NCBI RefSeq assembly: GCF_022682495.2
Contig: NC_071391.1
Location: 43,801,998 to 43,865,997, forward strand
Length of the DNA stretch: 64,000 nt
Source of the DNA: Desmodus rotundus
Taxonomy: Eukaryota; Chordata; Mammalia; Chiroptera; Phyllostomidae
Reading direction: 5' to 3'
The notes below the pieces were generated by a model, which made no database searches, was not told the DNA's origin, and worked only from the letters and a program-made list of their open reading frames with translations. Below, in pieces: positions 34,650-47,160 of the stretch; position 1 is the stretch's first letter, and every line of letters begins with the position of its first letter. The position numbers were made by a program, and so were the translations under genes.

Positions 34650-36640
34650 ACAAAACAGCATCAGAGTAAGAAAATGAGGGAGAAAAAAAGGGATGCCGAC
34701 TATCCTGGAGTAAGAGGTCAGACACTTGGGGTAACAAGAGCTTCTCATTCTAACCAACTTCAAACACATTCTTTACCCCAACTCGTATTAGACATGAATT
34801 TGCAACCTCACTAGAGCAAAGATTATAATTCCCTTTTACTCCTACTGGATGGAGGGACAAATGGAGGCTGTGGAGAGGAGTGGCCTTGTGTGAGACACCA
34901 TCTGTCTGACCTCTTCTCAGTCCACCAAAACACCCCTTCAATGCTAAAAGCCCCGAAACACGCTGCTGTCTTGGGACTTTTGCAATTGTTGTTACTGCAT
35001 CCCCTAGATATCTGTATGACTCTGACTTCATTCAATTCTCTCCTTACCTATTCCCTTATCACAGGGGCCTGCTCTGTTGAGCCTAGCTAAGGCTCAGCCG
35101 CCCACATAACCACCCTCTATATACTTACCTGCTGGATTTTCCTTCTTATATCACCACCTAATATATACTTTTAATAGTGTGAACTCTCACCAGAATTTGG
35201 CTCCATGGGATCAGAGACCTTGTTTTTGTTTGTTACTGTATCCTCCCACCTACTACACAGTCTCCCTACTAGTCATCAACTTCTGATAAAAACCTACAAC
35301 TTCCTCATTCCTCCATACATGAGGCCTTTCTCTTGAGCCTTTACACTTCTCTTTCCCATCACTGGGGAGTGGCTCTCCAGTATCTAATCTCCAAGTTCAA
35401 AGGTATCATTTACTGTGAGGACTCTGTTCTACACAGAGCCCTCTCATCCCTACACCAGAACTCCAAAGAAACAATGCCCCTAATAATGTGAGGTAGTATT
35501 TTTACAACTAACACTTTTATAACCAGTTGTGATTTAGAAATCACATTCCCCTGCTTTCTTTATCCCTCATAGGAAAACTTGAAATAAATAAGAGTATTTC
35601 TGGTCCTTTGATAAAGAAATAGAGAAATTAAATGACTTTATAAAAATCACACATCTTGTAAGTTGTAGAGAGGGCATAACTTAACATGTCCATAATCCTA
35701 GTTCAAAGCTCTGTCCTCAACCTCCTAATTTTAAGCAGGAAGTTAAGTGATAAATGTGGTATAAATCAGGCACAGACCTGGTGTTTTAGGAGTGTGAAAA
35801 TAGGAAAGTCCTCATTTGAGAAGGAAATTTCACCAGGGCCTGTCATAAACTTTGACAGGACCCTCAGAGGGCCCATGTGTGGGGGAAAGAGGGGCAGGTG
35901 GAAAGGTGGAGGAACATACATTCTAGTGATAGAACAGTCCACAGAAAAAAGACCTGAGGAAAAGGTATACAGGTGGAGCGGCTGGGACAAAGAGGTCTTG
36001 CAGCATTTTGGAAAAGCAGGAGAAAAGTGTAAAAATGGAGGGAACGGAGGAATAAAGTACTGATCCATGCCACATCAAAGAACCTTGATAACATTACGCT
36101 AAGTGAATGAAGCCGAACACAAAAGCCACGTATTATGTAATTTCATTTATATTAAACGGAAAGTGACTGTTAATGGGTTTGGGGTTTCTTCTAGGGATGA
36201 CGAAATATTCTAGAATTAGTGGTGCTGGTTGAATAGCTTGGTGATTATACCTGCCCCCCTCCCCAAATTAAATTGCACACCTTTTAAGGGTGAATTTTAT
36301 GGCATTTGAATTATATATTAACAAAAAATGAATGAGGAAAGAAAAAAAATGAGAGGCAGGCTAGCTTGTGTCTTCTGGTTCAGAATTCTCCCCGTTCACA
36401 GCTTTTACACAGGCATGCCAAGGGAGATGATCTAAGAGTCAAACATGGTACTACAGTTAGTCTGGGGGAATAACAATGAATGACATAAAGAGCACTCTAC
36501 AGGGACATATACCATTTAGACTCCTACAGGGGGCAAATCCATTTTTGAAGTCATTATACAAAAACAATCATTATTAATGCAGGTAAGTATGTATGCATGG
36601 AAATATTTGTGTTAAGGAAAAGTGGAAGAAAGGCAGAAAA
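34650..36640. other. TRIM6 upstream DNA with old L2/MIR-like pieces
   Basis: No gene recognised. 35180-35245 resembles the L2 3' end (GGCTCCATGGGATCAGAGAC, then CTTGTTTTTGTTTG). 35590-35720 is a possible MIR. The 125-aa frame at 35686-36063 has no recognisable domain. Confidence 0.4.
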
Positions 36641-36649
36641 TAATCATAG

Positions 36650-36805
36650 ATACCGCTTTCTGATCACTTTTTATGTGCAAGGCAATGGCTGAATTCTTTA
36701 CAGGCATTATATAATATAATCCACAATAATTCTATCAGGTTGGAATCCTGAATATATCAGTTTCTAGCTTTGTAACAAGAAATCCAGAAGCTTGCCTAAG
36801 TAGAC
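36650..36805 (-). repeat. MIR SINE fragment
   Basis: TTATGTGCAAGGCAATGGCT, TTACAGGCATTATATAATAT and CCACAATAATTCTATCAGG match reverse-complement MIR; the core is decayed. Confidence 0.55.
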
Positions 36806-37549
36806 ACTCAAGATGCTAGAGCTTGTTCTAACTTTATTTTTTGTCTCTGTTGAGGACATTAAGATAAATGTCCTTATTGAAAAGCATCTTTATTCTCATT
36901 CTTGGAAGTTTTCACTAGTTAAATTATATTACTGTTGTCTTATAACACACTGAGAATTGTTTTTAGTTCTCTCTCTTTCTTTTTACTATTCCATCAATGA
37001 ACCACTTTCATTGGAAGCCATTAGCTCTGCTTGCCTAACTGAAGTCTTCTTTGGGCTATTTAAAAAGAGCCAGCTCACAAATGCACCACGTAGTTGAAGG
37101 CACACTATTAGTGCCCTGGTCCCAACTGTGACCCTTAGGTGTAGGAGAGGACACAGGAGGGCTGACAACAAGTGTAATTTCATAATTTTTATTTGTCTAG
37201 TCCCCTAGCAAATGCAGATATACACTTATATACAACATAGTCAGTGTGGGTATAATTTGAGATAACAAGGTCCTGTAATTGGTACCAACTGGGGGATAAA
37301 AAGCCTCAAATTACCTGCAGGAATAACATACCCTTACAAGAAGGAAGGGCCCAAGAAACTGTCCAAGAATAAGAAAAACATTCTGTGAAACACAGCATGC
37401 ATAGCAGTGCAGGGTGAGTACAGGGCATTGCCTGGAACCCAAGTTGAAAACAAAAACCTCTTGCTTCCACCTAGTGTTTGCTGGTGCTCTTGCAGGTCCT
37501 GGACCTGTTCATCAACTTTGCCCAGTTTACTAACAGCAATGCTAAGAGT

Positions 37550-37765
37550 TAGTATTAAAAGTCTGTTATGTGTTAGGCAATACTCTAATTATTGTACATA
37601 TTACAAATGAAGAATTCCTTATAACACCACTGAGTTTCCCTTTAACCCCATTTCACAGCTGTATAAACTGAGGCCCAGAGAGGCTAGGAAGCTAGTCCAA
37701 ATGGTAGACCCAGGATTTGAATGCAGGCGCTCAGGCTACAGAGCCAGTGTTCTTACTTTTCCTCC
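37550..37765 (-). repeat. MIR SINE
   Basis: GTTAGGCAATACTCTAATTA, CCCATTTCACAGCTGTATAA, ACTGAGGCCCAGAGAGGCTA and GGATTTGAATGCAGGC are the reverse complement of MIR. Confidence 0.75.
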
Positions 37766-38159
37766 CTATTCCTCTTTTCTATAAAGGGTACGGAATAAAA
37801 CTGTTTACAGATTAATGAAATCAAGCAACTAACTGGTATCACAGCATTTATCAATCATCTAAGATACTAATGTTTAACCAAATTAATCACATGTACAGAC
37901 AATGGGCAATTAGTTGGTTTAATATCTCTTTACATATAATCTCACTTAGAACACCAGACTACGATGGTCTATCACCTTTACAAAATTGGGATTATGAGGG
38001 CATCTCCCAGAGGTTAGCACTGTACCTAATCCAAGAGACAAACAATTAAATTTATAATGGGATTAAAGTTATAACTTACTGCTGAGTTCATAGATAAATT
38101 TGATGTTGGCACTGGGGCATTACAAAAGAAACATAAGCACTATTTTATGAAATTTTAGT

Positions 38160-41100
38160 GTTAAACATAATTGTGTTTGAAAAGATCAATAAAATATACA
38201 AGCCTTTAGCCAGGCTAAATAAGAAAAAAGAGAGGGCACAAATTACTAATAACAGAAATGAAAGGAGAGACATCAGTCATCACTACAAATTCTATGGACA
38301 CTAAAAGCATAATAAAGGACTAATATAAAAAATTCTATGTCCACAAGTTGGATAACCTAAATAAAAAAGACTAATTCCCTGAAAGACACAATTTCCCAAA
38401 ACTCACATAAGAATAGACAATTTTATACCCTGGCTGGTGTGGATCAGTGGATTGAGCACCATCCTGTGAACCAAAGGGGTTATAGGTTCTATTCCCAGTC
38501 AGGACACATGCCTGGGTTGTGGGCCAGGTCTCCAGTAGGGGGCATTGGAGAGGCAACCACACATTAATGTTTCTCTCCTCTTTCTCCTTCCCTTCCCCTC
38601 TCTCTAACATTAAAAATAAACAAAATCTAAAAAAAAAAGAATAGGTAATTTTATAAGCCTATTTGTATTAAAGAAATTGAATCAATAATTACTAACCTTC
38701 CAAAATAGAAAGTAACAGATCCAGATGGGTTAACCCATGAATTTTATGAAAAGATTTAAGAGAGACATAACACCAGTTCTCTACAATCTCTTTCAGAAGA
38801 TAAGTAGAAGTGCCTAACTTGTATATTCTGAGGCCAGCACAACCCTAATACCAGTTTCTTGAATATAAATTAGACTCAACAATAAAAGAACAAAAAATTC
38901 TGATTACAGAATGAGCCACAGACCTTAACACACACCAAAAAAGAAGGTATACATATGGGAAAAAAGCAGAAAAGATGCTCCGCATCATATGTTATCAGGG
39001 AAATGCAAATGGAAATAAGCACATTGCAAGAAGGCTACATACCAGCATCCCTCATTAACATAGATGCACAATTCCTCAACAAAATATGTGCCAATCAAAT
39101 CCAACAATGCATAAAAAGAATTATACAAAATGACCAAGGGGGATCTATCCCAGGCATGCAAGGCTGGTTCAAATTTTAAAAATAAAATAATGTTAAAAAA
39201 GAAAAATCACATAATCAAATCAGTTGATGCAGAAAAAATATCTAACAATTCCAATGCCCATTTATAATAAAATCTCAGTTAAAAAGGAATAGATAATTTC
39301 TTCCACTTGATAAAACACATCAGCTATGAAAAACATGTAACCCGCATAGTGTTTAATGATGAGAACTTGAAGCTTTCCCACTAAGATCGAGTATAAAGCA
39401 AGTGTGCCCCCCTCACCCTCCTTTATCAACATCATACTAAGAGTTCTAGCTAATGCGATGGGATACAAAAGAGAAATAAAGGTATACAGATTGGGAAGGG
39501 AAAAAACCCTTTTTGTTCACAAATGACATCATCATCTGAAACAATTAACAAAAAAACCACAACTCCTCGAATAAGTGATTACCGTAAGATTGCAGTCAAT
39601 CACTTTCCTCTATACCAAACAAGTGCAACTTGAAATGAAAACTACAACACATTACATTCGCACCCCAAAACGAAATACTTGGGTATAAATCTACAAAACA
39701 TGTACAGGCTCTATATAAAGAAAAGGACAAAACTCTGATGAACAAACTCAAAGAACTACATAAATGGAGAGCTATTTAATGTTTATGTTAATCTATCAAC
39801 TCTTTATAACTTGGTCTACAGGTTTAATGCAATCCCACTGAAAATCCCACAGGGTATTTAACAGATATCAATAACCTGATTCTAAAGTTTATATGGAGAG
39901 GCAAAAGACCGAGAATAGTCAACATAATATTTTTTAAAAAAGAAAAAAGTTGGAGGACTGATGCTACCTGAAGTCAAGACTTTCTGTAAAGATACAGTAA
40001 TCAAGACAATGTGGCATTGGCAAAAGAACAGACAAATAGATAAATGAAATAGAACAGAGTTCAGAAATAGATCCTCATACAGTCAACTAGTCTTGGCAAA
40101 GATCAAAGGTGATACACTGGAGCAAGGACAGTTTCTTCGACAAAGAGGGCTGGAACAACCGGACATCCACATGAAAAAAAATTAATCTAAACATACCCTT
40201 ACACCCTTCTCCAAAATTAACTCAAAATGGATAGATCGTTGATCTAAATGTATAAAACAAAACTAAAATCGGAAGTTAGCATTGGAGAAAATGTAGATGA
40301 CCTTCGGTATGGTGATGCCTTTTTAGATATACATTATAACGCCAAAGACACAATCCATGAAATAATGAGAATTTGGATGTCACTAAAATTAAAAACTTCC
40401 ACTCTGCAAAAGATAATGTCAAAAGAATAAGAAGATATGCTACAGACTAAGAGAATTTATTTGCAGAAGGTACATCGGATGAAGGACTGTTATCCTAATA
40501 TACATGGAACTCTTTAGACCCAACAATACGAAAACAAACCAAATTAAAAAATGAGCCAAAGACCTTAAAGGTCTTTGCCACCAAAGATATACAGATGGCA
40601 AATTACACCTGAAAAGATGTTCCACTTCACATGTCATCAAGGAAATGCAAATTAAAACAGCAATGAGAGACCCCTACAAACAGGTCAGAATGACCAAAAC
40701 CAGGAATGCACACAGCTCCAAATGCGATGTGGAGCCACTGGGGTGCTCATTCACTGCTGGTGCAAATGCAGAATCATGCAGCCACTTTGGAAGAGAGTTT
40801 TGTAGCTTCCTGCAAAAACTAAACATACTCTTACCATATGATCCAGCCACCACGCTCCTTGGTATTTAGCTGAAGGAGATGAAACTTATGGCTACACAAA
40901 AACCTGGAACACAGATATATACAGCAGCTTTACTCACAATTGTCAAACTTGGAAGCAACCATGATGCCCCTCATAGGTGAATGGATAAGTAAACTGTGGT
41001 ATATCCAGACAACAAAATATTATTCAGCACTAAAAAGAAATAAGCTATGAAACCATGAAGAGGCATGGAGTAAACTTAAATTCATATTACTAAGTGAAAA

Positions 41101-42120
41101 AAGTCAATCTAAAAATACTACATACTGCAAAAGTCCAACTATATGATACTCTGGAAAAGGCAAAATTATGGAGACAAGGAAATGACCAGTTGTTGCCAGG
41201 GGTTGGGGTGAAGGCATGAGCAGGTAGAGCACAGAGGATTTGCAGGGCACTGAACCTACTCTATTTGAGACGACAATGATGGATAAATGTCATTATGCAC
41301 TTGTCCCAACCCATAGAAGGTACAGAACACGTAAACTATAGACTCTGGATGATTATGCTATCAGTGCAGGTACATCAATTGTAATGAATGTACCACTCTG
41401 GTGGGGGATGGTAACATGCATGTGTAGGGGCAGAGAGTATATGGGATATCTCTTTACCGTCCCTTCAATTTTGCTGGGAATATAAAACCACTCTCAAGAA
41501 ATTTTTGGTGATACCATACTACTTTAAATGAAGGTTCACTACATCTCTCCAACAAAAATATATACACATACACTTATTTCAGGCAAAAGTGTACTTGTTA
41601 TACATGAATCATTTAGGGGTGAGTTTGTTCCATAAATGCAATGCAATAATCACCAAAAACTGGAAATAATCCATAAAACTATTAACTGGTAAATAAACAA
41701 ATTGTGGTATATTGGCATATTATAAAACAATAATACAGAACTGATACATACAAGATACATCTCAAAAGCATTATCCAAAGTGAAAGAAACTAGACAGCAA
41801 AGATAAGTTACTGTATAATTCCATTTACAAAAATTGTGGAAAAGACAAAACTATCATATCTGAAAGCAGATCAGTGGATTCCAGGGCCCAGGTATATGAG
41901 AAGGGGATGAACTATGAAGAGACACAAGGAAATCTGGGGGGTGATGGGAATGCCCTTTATGTATCATAATGTTGGTGGTCACACAACTACATACATGTCA
42001 AAACTCCTGGAACGGAAAGCTTAAAACTGGTACCTTAGTAGATGTAAATTATAACTCATGAGAGCTGACAAAAACAAAAGAAATACAATGAGAAAAATTG
42101 AAAGCTTGGCTTTTGGAGCT
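38160..42120 (+). mobile_element. Long degenerate L1 (ORF2 and 3' end)
   Basis: About 4 kb of decayed L1: AGCCTTTAGCCAGGCTAAAT near the start, a reverse-transcriptase remnant at 39040-39179 ([19 protein letters not shown], ending GMQGW), and the usual primer-grip-downstream DNA and 3' region to about 42120. Frames are broken by many stops and by the Ves SINE at 38428. Confidence 0.8.
38428..38637 (+). mobile_element. Ves SINE inserted in L1, with 18-bp target duplication
   Basis: CCCTGGCTGGTGTGGATCAG, TGGATTGAGCACCATCCTGT, CCCAGTCAGGACACATGCCT, GGGTTGTGGGCCAGGTC and a TCTC-rich tail ending in poly(A). It is flanked by AGAATAGACAATTTTATA (38410-38427) and AGAATAGGTAATTTTATA (38638-38655), an 18-bp duplication with two mismatches. 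It interrupts an older L1. Confidence 0.92.
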
Positions 42121-42139
42121 TCTGAACAACAATTTGAAC

Positions 42140-42360
42140 TGTGTTGTTAAATATGATGGTAGTTACATGTGGCTATGGAGCATTTGAAATGTGGCTAGCT
42201 GGAAATGAGATACAAATATAGAATAGGTACTGGATTCAAAGGTTTAGTAAGAGAAAATAATCCAAAATATTTCATTAAGGGTTTTATACTGATACAATTC
42301 CTAATTATATTCTGGTACATTCAGTTAAATATAATAAAATCAATATTACCTATTTCTTCT
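42140..42360 (-). mobile_element. Inverted relative of the 26.3-kb MER repeat
   Basis: TGATGGTAGTTACATGTGGC, GAGCATTTGAAATGTGGCTAG and AATCCAAAATATTTC correspond in reverse complement to the element at 26345-26640. It lies directly after the long L1 remnant. Confidence 0.55.
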
Positions 42361-42639
42361 TCCTATTTAATGAGGTTCCCAGAGAATTTAAAATTATATG
42401 CGTGGACCCATTATATTTCTATATTTCTTTACCAACTAATGCACTACTTTGGATAGTCAATACAGGATTCTTGAAGGAAAAAGATGACGTAAGAGCTGTG
42501 GTCTCTTGTCAAAGGGCATCAAAGGGCATAATAATTGAGGGTGGAAAAAGAAATGGTGAAGGAGGACGACAGTTAGCGAATGCATTAGTTAACAATGGTT
42601 TGAGTAACCCTGTTCCTCATACCAGCAGGCCCTTGACCA

Positions 42640-43090
42640 CCAGCTGCAGATGAGTGTAGCCCACTGGAGACATGGAAGGCTGAGTCTTAGCCTGAGGTCA
42701 AGTCTCAAAAGCAGCATAAATGGACAGAGATGCCAGTCTGGCTCAGTGAGGAGAGCAGAACCCACAGCCTGAGGTCCCAGAGACCTGATCATCAAATTAG
42801 CAAATGAAAGAGACCAATTCCTGACCAAGTGGGAACAGTTAAATCAGAAAAGCAAACAACCAGAACAGGAACAGAATCAGAGAAATGGACATCAAATGGA
42901 GGGATTTCAGTGGGGAGGGGGAACGGAGGAATAGGGGGGAAAAGGTACAGGGAAGAAGAAGCACGGGTAGGAGGCATAAGGTAGATGGGGAGAGGGTAGA
43001 GGTGGGGGAGGGAGGTGGGACTGGCTGGGGTGGGTTGGAGGGATGGGGAGAAAATGCAGACAATTGTAACTGAATAAAAAAATAAAAAAG
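42640..43090 (+). mobile_element. G-rich bat L1 3'UTR and tail
   Basis: A purine-rich stretch (GGGGAGGGGGAACGGAGGAA and similar) ending ATGGGGAGAAAATGCAGACA, ATTGTAACTGAATAAAAA and an A-rich tail. The same ending is seen at 21.2 and 61.1 kb. The 127- and 101-aa minus-strand frames here are shadows of the low-complexity DNA. Confidence 0.65.
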
Positions 43091-43109
43091 TAAAATATAA
43101 AAAAATAAA

Positions 43110-43300
43110 AAATTTAAAAAAGGTATAGGAAACACAGGACTCAAATAACTTATTATATGTACAACCCACGGGCACGAACTAAGGGGGGGAATGCTGGAGG
43201 AATGGGGGGCAGGGCGGAGGGGAGATAGAGGGAGAAAATTGGGAAAACTGTAATAGCATAATCAATAAAAATATTAAAAAATAAATATATTAAAAATCAA
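43110..43300 (+). mobile_element. Second L1 3' end
   Basis: TTATTATATGTACAACCCAC, GGGCACGAACTAAGGGGGG, then GGGGGCAGGGCGGAGGGGAG and ACTGTAATAGCATAATCAAT plus AAAAATATT. This is a common bat L1 3' terminus. Confidence 0.6.
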
Positions 43301-44424
43301 TATGCTTTCTAAAATTTAGTCTCAGCTAAACAGCTGTAACAGTTCATAGCAACCTGAACTTGAAATGAACCCACCTACGTTATGCATAAAGCCTTTGATG
43401 TCTTCAAAAAAAAAAAAAAGAAAAGAAAAGCCTGAATAAGGTCAAGCGGTCTGCTAACTAGAAGCACTGGCATGTAGTGGAGCTATTTGTGCAGAATCTC
43501 TCGGCATTTACCAGAACCAGTTCAGTCTCTGCACTTGAACATCTTCAGTGATTCATATGCACATTAAAGCTTCAGAAGCAGTGCCTCAGGTTCGGTAGCC
43601 TCCTTCCCAAGTAGAAGCAATTCAGGGTGCAAAATAGCTAGAAAAGGGTGGGGCGGGGCTGAAGGTGAGGGTGGGGATGGGGCAGGGCAGAGAATGGACT
43701 GATACTGAGATCTATTAGAATAGGTTAAAATTCAGTATCAAAATGACTTTCATAATAAAGTCAGTGACTGGGCAGGAGCTATTAAAGGTTGGACCAGGAT
43801 GGAAGTGGGGGCTGGGGCTCAGAATATAAATTGGAAACAACATGGACAGAGCTGGCCCCCAGCAAGGAGCTCTAGTGAAAGTGAAGTAAACATCTAAACA
43901 GGTGGCAATTGCGTTTATAAAATAAGTTGGGTTTCTTGTGCTGGCAGAATAACAGCAATTTCATCTTCACGTAGGATTATATGCCCTTTAACCTGTTATC
44001 TGAAATTATCTAACAAGTGGCATTCCACACGTATCTGAATTGGCACATAATCAGCTCCAAATATTTGAAACTTCACTTCAAAAGATCACTACCCCATTCA
44101 TTTCAAAAACAGTTTTATTAACTTTGCAAATTTTTACAATCTTGTCCTGCACAGGTTTCTTCTGAGTATTAGACAATCCATTAACTGATATTTTTTAGAA
44201 TAAATTATAAAATATGTCTTTTTTCCGGATCTGTGAAATTCCATTTCTAATTCGCAACTGTTGTATTTTAACCTGTTTAGATGTCAGTAGTCTTATTTTC
44301 CTTGGTCATCGGGCATTTTACCATATTTTATTCTCTAAGCTATTTCAAAACTTGTGCATTTTTAAAAGGTAGGCATTGAGTTTGTCCATAACAACTTAAT
44401 AATTTGAGTAACAGTAATAGCCTA

Positions 44425-44620
44425 TCTATTTGGCAGGCGGTCTCCTGTGTATTTAAGCCTCTGCCTCACTTAATCCTTACCCAAACTCTATGATATACGT
44501 ATTACTCCGTCTACTTTATAGATGGAAGAAATGAAGCTCAACAACAGGTGGGGCCCCACAGCCGCATCTGAGTAACTGAGCCAGAAATGAAACAGATGGC
44601 AGCCAGCACCCATCACCCAT
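44425..44620 (-). repeat. MIR SINE
   Basis: CTTAATCCTTACCCAAACTC, TACTTTATAGATGGAAGAAA and the downstream CAGCCGCATCTGAGTAACTG keep the order of reverse-complement MIR. It lies just before the CpG-rich patch at 44.75 kb. Confidence 0.55.
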
Positions 44621-44749
44621 GGCCTTAACCACACATTTCTGCCTTGATTGAATGATTGGTTAAATGTTGTCCCTAAACTCACGTGCACTAAAAATAAAAA
44701 AGAAAAAGTTATCTCTACCCTGAGCTCCCTAGAGGAAAGGACCTCATCT

Positions 44750-45690
44750 CTTTGACTGCGTCACCTGTGCCACAAGTGACATCACGCGGCCCAGTCAGAA
44801 GGACTCGCAGACATCTCCCTGTGAGGGGCACACGGAGGGAATGAAAAGCCAGGGAGTTCCAGACGTGAGCGGCACCAGGTGATCAGGCACTTCAGAGCAA
44901 ACCAAGGAGTTTTAAATACGTTCTGCGAGAAACAGAAGGCGCTCACTCTTGCGGCGTTTTTCTGGAACACACTCAGCCCCGCCCCTTTCGGAGACCCGCA
45001 GGTCTCCACCGCCTCCGGCCGGCAGGTCCGGCTGGAGCCGACCGCTCAGCTCCCAGCACCTCCAAAGGGAGGTCGCGGCCTCCTGGGTAGAGGATAAACA
45101 GTGCTCACTTCCTGGGGCAGAAAGGCAGCAGATGGGGGAGGGGCTGCTGACCTCTGAATCCACGCCAGGTCCAGTGTGCTGTCAATCCCCACCAGACCTT
45201 CCAGAGCTGCCTCCCCACATTCTTTAGCTTCCAGAATCAGGGTTTAACTATCACTGCTCTTTACAGTCTACTACTCCTAGGTCCAAAAGCACCTCTCCTG
45301 GGCTCCCTTCCCAAACTAAAGTCAACTCAAACCTGCAGTGGTCTCCCACACTCTTCCTCCATCCGCAACACACTCAACTCAACCTGGAAGGCAGGTCAAG
45401 CACTCAGGACTAGTGCGGATAGTGGTGGCGGCCTGAAAATGAACTTGATTACTGACCTGGAATCCGTAGCCTGGACCAGGGCCGAATATTTGCTGCTGCT
45501 ACCACCTCCACCAACGCAGAAAGACTCAAAGAGGCGGGGCGAGGGGGGGGAGGAGATGCCGCTGATAGGGCCGATTTGCCCAGCATTGCCTTAGGTCCCG
45601 CACTCAGGGGTGTGGTCCTCAGTGTTCCAACAGGCCCTAAGGTGTTCGCCTGCTGGACTGCAAATTCTGAGGCCTCGGAGAACACCAGAA
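44750..45690. promoter_or_regulatory. CpG-rich patch, candidate TRIM6 promoter
   Basis: The only clear CpG-dense, GC-rich stretch between TRIM6 and OR52B6, with CCCCGCCCC (Sp1-type) near 44990 and GGCGGGGCGAGG near 45537. It lies about 10 kb upstream of the first TRIM6 coding exon, a plausible place for the noncoding first exon. The short frames across it are not genes. Transcription start and direction are not shown by the sequence. Confidence 0.45.
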
Positions 45691-46204
45691 GGCAAGAGAT
45701 GACACTTCTGAAGTGTCTTCACTTTACTTTGACTTTCTGACATCATGTCAGTGTTCAATAACATGGGTTATACACCTGTACTTAATACTAATATATTAAA
45801 TAAAATGCCTGAGTAAAAATATCTAAAGTTATAGGCGTGAACCAGGCATTATGATGGCATGTTTTGCAAAATGAATGAAAATTTATCAATTTAAAATTAC
45901 AGATTATATTTTAAAGTTATATTTCAATATTTAATTTAACCTATATAACCGAGAGACTGTAAATGTTTGTTTTTAGATCATTATGAACACAGGCAAAGCT
46001 TATAAAGCCTAGGGACTGTGACTACAGGGTTTCAACGGCACAGCAGCTCTGAAAAGAAAGGTAGGCCAAACTTCCCGCCCCAAGGCCACTGAGACGCGGA
46101 CCCTGACCTGGTCTGGAGAAGTGGGTTGGGAGAGGAGAACGGAGCAGGAGGAGGGCAACCAGACCAGTCAAACCAGAAGGCTGGGCAATTTGACTTCTTT
46201 CTCT

Positions 46205-47160
46205 TAGGATGACATTTTCAAGGTTCATTCATTTTGTATCATGTATGAGTACTTTATTCTTTTGATGGCTGAATAAGTATTACAGTGAATGTATTTCCCA
46301 CATTTGCATACCTATTCATTAATTTTTAGACACTTGATTTTTTTCTACTTTTTGGGTTATTATAAATAATGTGGCTATGGATTTTCTTGCACAAGTTGTG
46401 TTCTTTTTTTTTTTCTTTTGTAAACATAGGTGTCTTATTTCTTTTGGGTATATACCTAAGAATAAAATTACTGTACTAACAGCTTTGAAGATCTTCCAGA
46501 CTTTTCCAAAGTGACTGCACCATTTTACATTCTCACCAGCAAAATTAGAGGGTTCTAATTTTCTCCACAACCATGCCAATATGTGTTAACGTAGATCTTT
46601 TCTATTATAGTCATCTTAATAGATGTGAGTGGTATCTCATTGACATCTTAGAATTTTCGTAACAACTAAAGGTGTGAGCACTAATATTTGCATATCTTTG
46701 GAGAAAAGACTTCAGATCCTTTGCCAATTTTTAATTAGATTATTCTCATTTTTGTTACTGAAAGCTCTTTATATATTCTAGATACAAGTCCTTTATGAGT
46801 TATATGGTTTGTAAATATTTTTGTCCCTTCTAGGAGTATCTTTTCATTTTCTTGATTGCATTTTTTGAAGAACAAGTTTTTAGTTTTGATGATATCCTTT
46901 TTTTTTTTTTTGGTTTCTTGTACTTTTGGTGTTATATTTATGAGTATTTTTTTCCTAATCCAAGGTCATTAAGATTTGGTCCTATATTTTTTTTCTAAAA
47001 GTTTTATAATTTAGCTCTTATACTTAAGTCTATAATCTATTTTGTGTTAACTTTTATAGGTTGAGATAGAGAGAGGTCCGATTTTATTCTTTTGCATGTA
47101 GATGTCCTATTGTCTCAGGATCATTTTCTTTACCCATTTGATCGTCTTGATGTTGGTGGC
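46205..47160 (-). mobile_element. L1 3' region, antisense
   Basis: Reads as the reverse complement of L1: TTCATTCATTTTGTATCATG, TTTTGATGGCTGAATAAGTA, CAGACTTTTCCAAAGTGACT, GAGTGGTATCTCATTGACAT, TATATTCTAGATACAAGTCC. The 86-aa frame at 46319-46579 is a relic. Confidence 0.75.

Noticed and set aside
42792..43175. 127-aa and 101-aa minus-strand frames rich in Pro, Ser and Phe
   Set aside because: Shadows of the G-rich L1 3'UTR; low-complexity composition only.
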